Source: Zymoseptoria tritici IPO323 | Lineage: Eukaryota; Ascomycota; Dothideomycetes; Mycosphaerellales; Mycosphaerellaceae | Assembly: GCF_000219625.1 (NCBI RefSeq) | Contig: NC_018218.1 | Span: 5,580,001 to 5,644,000 of the forward strand | Direction of reading: 5' to 3' | Length of the DNA stretch: 64,000 bases | Part shown: piece after piece, positions 1 to 10,279 of the stretch | Numbering within the stretch: position 1 is the stretch's first letter | Layout of the letters: each line of letters starts with the position of its first letter | Notes under the pieces: generated by a model | Seen by the model: the letters and a program-made list of their open reading frames with translations, nothing else | Told to the model about the DNA's origin: nothing | The model's database searches: none | Position numbers and translations under genes: made by a program

Positions 1-1225
1 ATGCTGTGTCCCGGACCTAGCTCGATGGTCCTGACACTGCCTCCCTTCTTACCCCGAAGACCGGAGCTTTGGCCGCCATACCACACTTCGATACCGTCCA
101 CCCCGTCCCAAGCGTGGATGTCGATTCTGGTGATGGGGCCGTGTTGCTCGTGGAATTCGCGGTCGTTGAAATGCTGCATCATTGCCGCGCCGCTTCCGGC
201 GATTCCGCTTTCCATGAAGACTGTTCGGCCGATGGTGGCTAGATTCGCGTGCTGTTCAGCGGCAAAGTTTGGCCATATCAGTGATAGGCTGAGGTAGTTC
301 TCCAATTGTCCGCGGTAAGTGATATCGACGTAGTCCCGCAGATTTTGAAAGTCCCTTTCAGCCTGATGATAGGTCTCATCATTGTCGCTGTATTCTTGAT
401 CGAAGCCAGAAAAGCTATCGTTGACTTTGCACGTCTTGTACTGATTGAAGCTTTGGTTTGCGGGAACGTCAGCCGCTGGCCTCGTGCGCTGGGTGCCCTT
501 GTTGCATGAACTTACGCATTATGACCCTGACTTGCCCAGTCAGTCCTAGAAACTTTCGACATGCGCCACTCCGTACATCGAGCTCTGATCTTGTCGATGC
601 GACTGGTGTACTCTGCGATGGCATTGCGAAGCTTCTGCTTGTGCTTCTCTGCATCAACGTGCGGGTCTGCCGAGCCATACACCTTGTCCCAATAGAATGC
701 TTGCTCACGCAGGACTGACAGATGCATAGTAGCCATCTGAACAAAGCATTGCATCGTCAACCAGGGTTCTTCGTTCTTGCAATACCAGGCTTTATTTGTA
801 TCGAACCAGGACAGCAGAGAGTTCAGAAAGGCGTTTATCTGATCCGTGCCATAGCTGGTGTCACGGTAGGTCTGGAGAAGGTTCATCAGACCTTCAGTCC
901 TGAGCTTGAGGTCTTTGGCGTCATGTTCTTCAATGAGTCCTTGGGCTAAGCTCTTGACTCCAGCCTCGATGTCTGTCCACTTCAGGGTCGGGTTCGCGGT
1001 ATCAGGCCATAGGATCCCCAAGGCCTTGGAGAGTATCGCGCCTGCTGTAGGGACCATGGACAGCCCTTCGCAAACGGCACCTTTCAGCAAGTCGTTGATA
1101 TCGATCGCCTGTATGAATGCCGGCAAAGCATCGGTTGCAGGAAATTTCGACGGGGGAGGGCATTTCACGAGCTCATGCCTGAGTCTCAGCACTGGTTCCT
1201 GCGTGTTCAGGCGCGTTGTGGTCAT
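1..1225 (-). CDS. Cry-like (delta-endotoxin N-terminal) plus jacalin-like lectin protein, partial
   Basis: Two exons on the minus strand: 1225-516 and 450-1 (continuing past the window edge), joined by a 65-nt intron (515-451) with GTAAGT donor, GGCTGACG branch site and AAAG acceptor; the frame stays open to base 1. The N-terminal ~300 residues are helical. They carry a hydrophobic segment around residues 48-70 (MVPTAGAILSKALGILWP), then a pattern like Cry pore-forming domain I: a run near residue 165 (MQCFVQMATMHLSVLREQAF) followed by a YTSRIDK..C..W helix. Exon 2 continues this (ending near SLIWPNF) and then shifts to a beta-type stretch with ITRID, VDGIEVWYGG and VRTIELGPG, which resembles a jacalin-related lectin. 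By family knowledge such proteins are pore-forming with a sugar-binding module; target and activity are inference. No obvious signal peptide. Start chosen at the first ATG of the open frame. The C-terminus is outside the window. Confidence 0.7.
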
Positions 1226-1864
1226 CTTTTTTCTGATTATTGGCGAAAGCTCGGAGACGTCAATGTATGATCGGATTTGACCGTCGAGGACTGCCGCTCA
1301 CTTCTACTTATACGTGCAGGCAGAAGCTGTTCAGCTCTGTCGTTCACGGAGCTTGCGAAATGGCTTGCATTTCAGCTGCGCCGCGTCTGTACATCTCAGC
1401 TGAGCACTGCAAGCTCGCTTGCGCTTGCATTCAGCTGAGGCTCAGGTTCGCCGACTTCGTAGGCCTGGTTTGAGCTCAGCAGATGATGTGGCTAGCATGA
1501 ATTACCTTGATGACTGCAAGACAGATCCGCATCGACTCCATGCTTTTGGTACTACGCGAATATCGACCCACAAATATCTTACGCCTGAAAGCAGACTGAT
1601 CGCTTCAAGGAGCTGGCGCTCGTATGATTCCGTAGGATGTGTTGGTATATGCATGGCGCCTGCACGATCGGATACCAGCCGCGCGAAGTTGCTACGATGC
1701 CGGCGAAGGCGCGTGTGTTCTCGTGGATCTCAGAGTCAGAGAGCTGTGCGTCAAGCAGCGAGATTACCACGGTGGGCTTCTTACAAGCTGCGTGCATGGT
1801 GGTCAAGGAGTCTCCTGGCAAATTTGAGGATGTGGTAGGAGCAGAATGCGAAGGTACTGCCCTG
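1226..1864. other. Left flank of the retrotransposon, no supported gene
   Basis: Host-like base composition. A minus-strand frame (about 1859-1579) lies directly beside the insertion site and reads SLLDAQLSDSEIHENTRAF further in; it could be an exon of a gene cut by the element, but no family is recognised. The part nearest the Cry-like gene is its probable promoter. Confidence 0.4.
1860..1864. repeat. Target site duplication, left copy (CCCTG)
   Basis: The five bases CCCTG directly precede the 5' LTR and recur at 8220-8224 directly after the 3' LTR, as expected for integrase-mediated insertion. Confidence 0.9.
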
Positions 1865-2035
1865 TGTTGTGGATCATTAGACTAACTATTAGTAAAGTGC
1901 ACGTAACTAGTGCTAAGGCATTCCTACACATAGATAGCTAAAGTAAGAATCTTACACTTAAGATTCTCTCTGCATAACAATATATACCTGCTAATTAGAG
2001 GTCTTCTTTTACTTAGCTTAAGTCTAATTATAACA
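1865..2035 (+). repeat. 5' LTR of the Copia element
   Basis: 171 bp starting TGTTGTGG and ending TAACA; aligns end to end with 8049-8219. Differences are transitions in RIP contexts: its 3' end carries T where the other LTR keeps C before A, while its first bases (TGTTGTGGATC) are unmutated. Confidence 0.95.
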
Positions 2036-5000
2036 GGTTATAAGCCCGAAGTAACTACTACACACTTAAGGAAGAATTGTCTGTTCTAAGCGCAGCTACT
2101 AAAACCTTACTATACACTATTTAGACAGTTAACTAGCGAGCTAAGAAAGAGCTAGTTATAATAATAGCCGTAATGTAGGCTAATAAGTTTAAGACTACGA
2201 AGGAGAATAAAGTCCTAAGAAAGAGAAGTAACTTCTTAGACTAGTTAAGGATGCTTAAAGCAGCCCTTATAGATAAGGAGGTGTTAGGCTATATCTTTTA
2301 TAATATTCCTTAGTACCCTGCCTAACTAAAGCTAGGAATTAAAGTTAGATATCCCTCTCTACTAACTAAGGAAAGTACTATTTTATCCTCCTAGGCTTTA
2401 ACTCCTTCCTAAAAAGAAGGAGGGGATACTCTAGTAATAGAACCTATTCTAACTAGTAGACTAAGACTAACTCCTCTCTAAGTCTAGTATAAGTATAACC
2501 TAATTATATATAGGATTATTAGTAAAAGGATTAACTAATCTCTAAGGCCTAACTTTAGGAATATAGAGAAGACAGCTAAGGAACTATATAATACTATTGC
2601 AGCTACCTACAGGCCTATTATAACTATAAATATTTATAATAGCCTAAGGATTCTTAGAATTAGTAATATTAAGATCTAAGGAACAAATACTTAGAAGTAT
2701 TATAAGGACTTCTAGAAGTAGTATTATAAGTATATCTTTATAATAGAACAATACTCTAAGTTTAAGAACATTCTAGTCTTAAAGCTTACCTTTAGTAATA
2801 AGCAGATTAGGCTATTCTTTATTTAGGGCCTCTACTATCTAGAATACCTAAGAAGCTAGAGATAATCCTATTATATTAAAAACATAATTCTTAAAAAGTT
2901 AATTACCTTATTAATTAAGGAACCTCCTTTATAGACATAGAGGACAGCAGGAGGATTTAGGGGTATTATAGTAGATAATAATTAGTATACTAAGTATACC
3001 TATTATATCTATATAAATGTAGATTGCTTTAAGAAGTACCCTAATAAGGCCCTAAAGTCTTAGGTATATAGAGGAAAAGGAGGATCTAATAAGGATAAGA
3101 AGAAGTCCTAAGATAAGAATAAGAGACATAATAAGAAGGGAGGAAAGGGTACTATAGTAATTAAGCTTATCTCCTCTTCTAATATAGGCTTAGGCTCTAA
3201 TTTAGATAGCTTATTTGCAGGAGTAGCAATTGCTACCGCTAGAATATAAAGGAGTAATACTATTATCTAGGATTCTAATATATTATACTACTTCTTTAAT
3301 AATAAGTCCTAGTTCTTAGACCTTAAACCCCTAGAAACCCTAATTAGGTTCTCTTAAGCTATTAGACAAAGCATAGTTACATACTTAGGAAGTGTAAGGA
3401 TTATAATAAAGTATAAGGGGAATAAGTTAAACATTACCTTATAAGATATATTATACTCTCCTAACTCTAATTATAACCTTATCTTAGTAGAGACTCTTTA
3501 GCTAAAGTGCAAGGTCTACCTAGATAGGCTATCTTTATACATTCTAAGGAATAATAAGAAGATAGGCAAGGTTTAGTCTACTTATAATATTCTAATCCTT
3601 TAGAATATAACTATCTCTCTTCTTAAGGGGAGTATTAAAGTTGCTTCTATAACTAATAGGAATATGTCCTATTTAGCCTTTACTATACCTAAGGCTAATA
3701 TAACAAGATAGTATTAGAGACTAGGCTATATAAGGAACAAGATTCTTAGTGTAATAAAGGCTTAAGTCTAAGGACTTAAGTAGATTAACACATCTACACT
3801 TAAGCACTATAAGCTATGCAAGCTTGTAAGGTTATAGAAAGTAGTATTAAGAACTCTAAGACTAATACCTTAATTCTTATTAGATAAGGTCTATATTAAT
3901 ATTATAGGACTAATCTTTCTACTAGACATCTTTAGATATAAGTATATCTTTATAATTACTAATGCAAAGTTAAGAAGGAGATAGGCTATCTTCTATAAGC
4001 TTAAATTACAAGCTATACAAATTATTAAGAAATAGACTACTAAGATATTTAACTAGTACAAAAAGATAGTTAAGATCTAGTTCTTAGATAGAGGAGGAGA
4101 GTTTAATAATAATAATCTAATTACATTTATAGAGAATAAGGGACTAAGATAGGATTTCTTAGCTCCCTATACTTTTAAGCAGAATAGAATTGCAGAATTA
4201 TCTAATAAGGTTATCCTTAACAAGGCAAGAGTAATAATAATTAACTTTAGCCTACCTCTCCCTTTCTAGAGTTTTGTAGTTACATATGCAATCTTCCTTA
4301 CTAATAGGCTAGTATACCTATTAACTAACAAGATTCCTCTTTAAGAATTTAATTAAGATCTTAATACTAGAACTCTATATATTAATCTAATAAAGGTTAG
4401 GAGATTTAGATATAGAGCATATCTATATAATTAAGGGAGACCTAATTTATAGAAGTTCTATCCTAGAGCAGAGAAATACTAGAATCTAGGATTCTAGGAG
4501 AATACTTTAACTAACTATATAGTTTAGAAGTTTAAACTATCTACCCTTACTAAGTTTTAGTATAAGATTATAACCTCTCCTTATATAATATATAATAAGG
4601 ATAAGGTATATAGCATAATACCTGCTACCCTAGACTTCTAAGGGGAGAGTTTCCTATAACTAATATAACTTATTACTATAGAATAGGAAGTCTATACTAT
4701 CTATACTAAGGATTAAGATTAGGGCTAGGATGCCTAAAGGCAAGATGCCTAACCTCTTACTACTTCTTATCTTTAAGAAGTAGAGAATATATTTAATACT
4801 ATATAAAGAGAAAGAAACTAAGCCTCCCTTTTAACATCTTAGGGGGAGCAAATATTAGGTTAGGATATATAGTCCTAAAATAACTAATATAAGTAGTCTA
4901 AGCCTAATTAGCTAAAGGCTACTAAGTATAAAGAAGCCTCCTAGCTAGCTTAGGGGAAGTATATTTCTAAGGAAACAGGAAGTCCTAAGGGATTCTAAGG

Positions 5001-6809
5001 AAGTCCTAAGGGATTCTAGGAGTAGGCTAATACCTTATTAATATAGCTATAATATTAAGTATTAGTAGAGAATTACCCTAAAAAGGAAGACCTCTAAGAT
5101 TATACTATAACTCCCTTCCTAGATATTTATATTATAAGAAAGAGGAAAGTAGGAAGAAGCCCTAAGAGACCTAAGAAATTAGGTAATAAAGCAAGTCCTA
5201 AAAGCTTAGGCATATTTAGACTCTTAAGAAGTAAAAGATTAGTTATAAGAAAAGACTATAGCAAGATCTAAAAGATAAGACTTAAAGTAATAAATCCTAA
5301 TCTGTCTAATCCTAAGATAGTTAAGGAAGCTCTCTCTAAATCTAACTATAAGGAATAGGAGAAAGCTATTATTAAGGAAGCTAAGTTACTTAAGTCTATA
5401 GGATACCTTAAATAGAAACTTATTAGCACCCTCCCTAAGGGGAGAGTCCCTCTTATAGGGAAATAGGTTTTTAAGATTAAGGTACTCCTAGATAGAACTA
5501 TAGAGAAGTATAAGGCTAGATAGATAGCTAGGGGACTTATACAAAGGAAGGGACTTAACTATATTAATACCTTTGCTCCTACCCTAAGAGCTATAATAGG
5601 GAGAATACTTCTATCCCTCTTAGTTAACTTTAGCTAGAAGAGGAGACAAGTTAATATTAAGACTACATTCCTAAATCTAAACCTAGATAAGCAGATCTTT
5701 ATTAAGCTACTAGAGGGAGCTTATCTCTTTAAGAAAGATGCCTATAAGTATATTATATATATTAAGAAAGGACTATATAGGCTTAAGCAGGCAGCTACTC
5801 TCTAGTATTACGATACTATAGACACTCTCTAAAAGCTTAGTCTAATAAGAACTGTTAGTAATACTTGCCTCTTTTAAGGGAAAGGCATCCTTATTCTCCT
5901 TTATATAGATAACTTTTAGATCTTTAGATAGTTAGACTATAAGATTAATAAGCTAATTAAGGAATTAGAGCAGAAGTACATAATTAAGGTTATTAATACT
6001 AATGTCTTTTTTAGACTTTACCTAAAGGAAAGGAAAGATAGCTCTATATCTGTCTCTTAGGAACACTATTCTAGAGACAAACTTTAAGGATATAGTCTTA
6101 GTAATATAAAGAGTATTAAGTACCCCCTTAACACCCTCCTTAAACCCCTCTAGGATAAGGGAACAAAGGAGGACTATAATCTCTTTAATAAGATTATTAG
6201 GGAACTATAATATCTGTTAAACTATACTAGACTAGATATTAGTTTTACTATTAACTACTATATAAGGTTCCTTTAGAACCTAGGACCTTTATATATTTAA
6301 GTAGCTAAATATATCTAGAGATATATTGCAAGTATAATTAACAAGTACCTTATATATAGGAAAACTAAGGAGCAAATTTAGATTAAAGCATTCTTAGACT
6401 CTAACTTTATTAGTAATCCTAGTATATCTAGGTCTACCTTAGGAATGCTCTTTAAAATTGTAGGAGGCCTAGTTATCTAGAGATCTTAACTATAGAAAGA
6501 AGTAGTACTATCTAGTACTAAGGTAGAGTACCTCTTCCTTACTAAGGCAATAAGAAAAGTAAATTAGGTAAGGAATCTTATTAATAAGCTTTAGCCCTTT
6601 ACCTAGGCTAAAAGCATTTCTACTATCCTTATTAAAGTAGACAATTAATTAGCTATTAGCCTTATAGAAAACTATGCTAACTCTAAAAGATTAAGATATA
6701 TCTCTCTTAGGAACTATTACTGCAGAAAGTAATATAATAAGGGGAGTATTAAGGTAGAGTTTGTAAGGACAGATATGCAGCTTATAGACTATCTAACAAA
6801 ACTAAAATC

Positions 6810-8038
6810 CCTAAATACTATCCTCTAATATATAAATCTATAAATCTAGCAAAAAGATACTTATATATCTATATTAGGCAGCTAATATAGACATATAAGA
6901 GAGGCTAATACAGGAATTAAACCTATAACCTTCTAATTTGTAGTTAGAAATTATACTACTAGACTAACTAGCCCTTAATAAGAAAAGGGAAATTACTCTT
7001 AAATTTATACTTTAATACCTATATTCCTACCTAAGAAGGATTCCCTCCCTAGAATTATACTATTTTATTTATTATAAAACTAAGAAGCATAATACTTAGA
7101 ACACTTATTTTATTCTTATCTATATAAAGGAAAGGAGGCAACTACATACCTCTACAAAAGTATCTAAGAAACTATAAGAAAAACATTTAGCTAAAGGAAA
7201 ACTTTTTTATAAAAACCTAAAAGTATTAGAGTATATCCTAAAACCTACAGCCTACCCCCCTAGACTACTACTAAAAGACTAAGCTAATTCCCCTAGAATC
7301 TTAATTAAAAGCCTAGGAGAATATTAGTTTCTATTAGGGAAGAAGGGATTTTAAGGAGAATATATATAAGATGCTATACTATTAACTACTACTTTATCTC
7401 TACCTTGTTAAAGCTTAATATTTAGCTAAAAGGAGTTTAGTTATAGTATAACACAAATCCCTAAGGATTAGGAGTTATTAGACTAGGGTAGTTTTCTACT
7501 AGGAAGGCCTACTCCCTTAAGTTATACAGCTCCTCTATTACTATATTAATAAGATCTATAGTAAGGAGATCCTTATTAAGCTTAGCTATAAACCTATTAA
7601 AGCAAGCTATAAAAGAGAAGGGACCCTAAGCCCTAACATTTACTTTATTATAGTATCTATTTATCTCTCCTCTAATAAATTAATATATAATCTAATATGC
7701 TATAGAACTATCTTTATAGATCTATAGGAGATCTCTACTACTAATAGCTTTTGCTTTATCGATAACTTACTAGAAGGTTTTCCTAGGAACAAAGAAAGCT
7801 ACTCTTCTTCTAGAAGCTATAGCTAATAATATAGATTATATTATTAATAGCTATAAGGGATAGATAATAGATTAGCTAATAAATTAGCTAAATAGATAAG
7901 AGGTATAGATTATAAAGTAGAAGAATAAAAAAGCTAGAAGAAGATGCTTTTTAACAAGCTAAAGCTAAGTATTAGCTACGTAGTAGGTAAATACCTGCTA
8001 TATTTAGGTAATAGATAGCTCGTAATAATGCAGCTGCT
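6810..8038. other. Unassigned 1.2-kb tail of the Copia element
   Basis: Between the end of the RNase H remnant and the purine tract there is about 1.2 kb, equally RIP-mutated, that I cannot assign to a Copia domain on either strand. It may be an extra reading frame, a long 3' untranslated part, or a nested insertion whose ends are no longer visible. Confidence 0.5.
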
Positions 8039-8048
8039 AATAGGGGAG

Positions 8049-8219
8049 TGTTATAGATTATTAGACTAACTATTAGTAAAGTGCACGTAACTAGTACTAA
8101 GGCATTCCTACACACAGATAGCTAAAGTAAGAATCTTACACTTAAGATTCTCTCTGCATAACAATATATACCTGCCAATTAGAGGTCTTCTTCCACTCAG
8201 CTTAAGTCCAATCACAACA
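8049..8219 (+). repeat. 3' LTR of the Copia element
   Basis: 171 bp starting TGTTATAG and ending CACAACA. Its beginning is mutated (TG to TA, TCA to TTA) whereas its last ~45 bases keep CpA dinucleotides, so mutation stops inside the LTR before the host junction. Confidence 0.95.
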
Positions 8220-8224
8220 CCCTG
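8220..8224. repeat. Target site duplication, right copy (CCCTG)
   Basis: Matches 1860-1864 exactly and abuts the terminal CA of the 3' LTR. Confidence 0.9.
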
Positions 8225-8581
8225 TTGGTGTAACCTCAGACAGCTTACTTATCTTCCTTAGCCGGGCCCTGCGCCGTGTCTCATAGGCCGAGAACTGGTG
8301 CCGATGCACGAGGTCGGCGAGGCAGGTCCGTCAAGGCATTGCGAAGGCTTCATTCGTCAGTAGCGTATGAACCTCTGCTTCGATGGCGCTCAGCTGCTGG
8401 TGCGCACATGCCCGGGAGCTCACATCCTGTACGAGAAAGCACCTCTATGATATGCGACTCAATGTGGATGACTCGAGGTTCTATTGTCCATCTCTACCAA
8501 CAAAGGCGAGACAAAACTAGCTACTCATACACAGAGAGCCACACGCTCGAAGAAGCCCATCCATGCCAGAAGGCAATACAT
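8225..8581. other. Right flank of the retrotransposon / 3' region of the uL1 gene
   Basis: Normal host composition begins abruptly after the duplication. It contains the downstream region of the ribosomal gene; a minus-strand frame (near 8330-8225) can be read toward the insertion point but is short and unrecognised. Confidence 0.4.
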
Positions 8582-9352
8582 CTAGTAGAGACGCTTTGGT
8601 GGGGACATGCTGGCCTTGATGGTCAAGCTGCCCACGTTCTGCCAGCCCTTCTTCAGGAGGGAGACGAGGTAGTTGATGGCCAACATGATGTTTCCGATGA
8701 GCTCATCCTCGGTCATGTCCACGTTGCCGACAGCCACACCCATACAGAGCACCTTCTTCAACTGGAACTTGATGGTCGACTTGACCTCGGTGATCTTGGC
8801 GGAGAGATCGTCGGCGTGGGAGACGGGAGTGGGGAACTTGCCGGCTGAGAGGAGAGTCAGTGGGAGTCGGATAGATGTACTCTCTGAAGATGGCTTACCC
8901 TTGGAGAGACCTGGTCCCAAGAGACGAGGAATCTGCTTGATGAGGGAGTCGGAAGCGATGAAGGCATCGTACTTGCGCGCGAGCTTCTTGATCAACTTCT
9001 TGTTCTTGTTGAGCTTCTTGAGATCGTCCGAGGACATGGCGTCAACACCACCGTGCTTCGCACGATCGATATCGTGCTGGTCACCGAGAATGCTGTTATC
9101 CCAATTAGACCACTGTGCTCTTTCTCTCAGGTGTGATGGCGTCGGGCTCTCTTACCAGATGGACATGCCCGGGCGAGGGACCTTGGGGAGCTTGACGGTA
9201 CCCGAGAAACGCTTGTCACGCTGAGGGTCGTAGTTCTTGAGGCCGATCTGGAGCTCGACGGTCTCGAGGAAGTTGCGCTTCTTCTCCTCGTTGGAGTACT
9301 GGAGCAGGGCCTGCACGTTGGTACGCACACCAGCGACCGTGATCTTCGACAT
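8582..9352 (-). CDS. RPL1: 60S ribosomal protein uL1 (L1/L10a)
   Basis: Three exons: 9352-9156, 9092-8899, 8844-8582, giving 217 aa, the usual eukaryotic uL1 length. Introns are 63 and 54 nt, both with GTAAG donors. The product begins [17 protein letters not shown] and contains the conserved core [19 protein letters not shown], the [10 protein letters not shown] segment, [17 protein letters not shown] and the terminal [15 protein letters not shown]; these are diagnostic of the family. uL1 forms the mobile L1 stalk that moves deacylated tRNA through the ribosomal E site, in the cytoplasm. The start is fixed by the conserved N-terminus. The gene sits only about 360 bp from the dead retrotransposon yet shows no RIP damage. 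Confidence 0.97.
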
Positions 9353-10279
9353 GATCGCTTATTTGGTCTTCCAATATTCCTTGTGGTGGGATTATTGGTG
9401 CGGCTTCGCGTATTCGTTGGTTGTTGGAGAGAGGAAGCAGAGGTGGACGAAAGTGGCGGTCGATCGAAAGACATTTTGCGTGGGATGAGGTAAGCGCCAA
9501 GATTTTGGGATCTGAAACCTTAAATTGAGGAAGGACCCCGACGTCTTTGGACATCTTGAACATCACCTTCAAAATCCGTGTCAACAACCCACTTCTGATG
9601 GAGCTCCGTGCCAGTCCTTCGAAGTGATGGGAGTATCACGCTCTCGCTCAGAATAAAGACAATGGTCACCTGACCGGCAGTCTGGAGCCATCACGCCTGC
9701 CAGAATGGTCGCGTGGACTTGTGTCTCTTCTTTTCTCACGCGAAGACCGCTCTACAGAACAGCCTTCGCCGCTGCAAACGAAGGGCCAACAAAGATGTTA
9801 CAGCGCCTCGCCGCTCCAAGGTCTCCAGATGCAGCCGCTGATCTCGATATGGCAGCTCTTCTCGGCGGAGGCATGAGTCTCGCCTCTTGTGGCTGAGGAA
9901 CAACAAAGAGAAAGGTTTCTTTCGACTCGAAGGCAGCCAGCCGCGAGAGTGAGTCACGTTGATCATCGTAGTCGGAGGACCGCGGGTTCTTGATCCACCA
10001 CTCTAGTGATTCGAACTCGCGGACTCCTCACTTGACAAGTAGTGTCGGAACCACCTCCCATCGCCATCTCCTTCCTACCTTGTGATGGATATGTCCCAGC
10101 ACTGAGGATCAGGCTGCCTCTTTACCTTTGTCAATGCAGTTCGCCTGGTCATGGAGGCTCTGAGACCTCTGGGGTGTTGGCGTGGTCACCGGCGACATGA
10201 GTCTGCTAGAAATACTCTACATCGCGCTCTGATCTTCCTCTAATCCTTCGACAAGGTATCTGCATCACTTTCATTCGCC
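9353..10279. other. Divergent intergenic region uL1 / CorA-like gene
   Basis: Promoter space of two divergently read genes. Pyrimidine/purine-rich tracts near 9380-9480 are probably the uL1 5' region. A tRNA-like B-box word near 10008 was examined and rejected. Nothing else supported. Confidence 0.5.

Larger units (their letters stand above)
1865..8219 (+). mobile_element. Ty1/Copia LTR retrotransposon, complete but RIP-degraded
   Basis: A 6,355-bp element bounded by 171-bp LTRs and a 5-bp duplication. A primer-binding-like site follows the 5' LTR (from 2036, GGTTATAAGCCCGAAG) and a purine tract (8039-8048, AATAGGGGAG) precedes the 3' LTR. Remnants in Copia order: a gag zinc-knuckle-like stretch near 2992-3051 (VDCFKKYPNKA), a pre-integrase motif at 3709-3732 (RLGYI with stops), integrase from about 3883 with DRGGEF at 4087-4104, reverse transcriptase with GLYRLKQA at 5771-5794 and YIDN in place of YVDD at 5902-5913, RNase H VDN at 6637-6645 and a YLTK end near 6793. 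Integrase before RT marks it as Copia and not Gypsy. Every frame is broken by many TAG/TAA codons; CpA and TpG are strongly depleted and TpA is in excess, the footprint of RIP. No protein can be made from it. Confidence 0.93.

Noticed and set aside
1865..8219. Gypsy-type classification of the LTR element
   Set aside because: Integrase remnants precede reverse transcriptase, and GLYxLKQA is a Copia RT motif.
9960..10060. Possible tRNA on the minus strand (GAGTTCGAATC B-box-like word near 10008)
   Set aside because: The bases flanking the seven-base loop cannot form a five-pair T stem, and no acceptor or anticodon arms fit.
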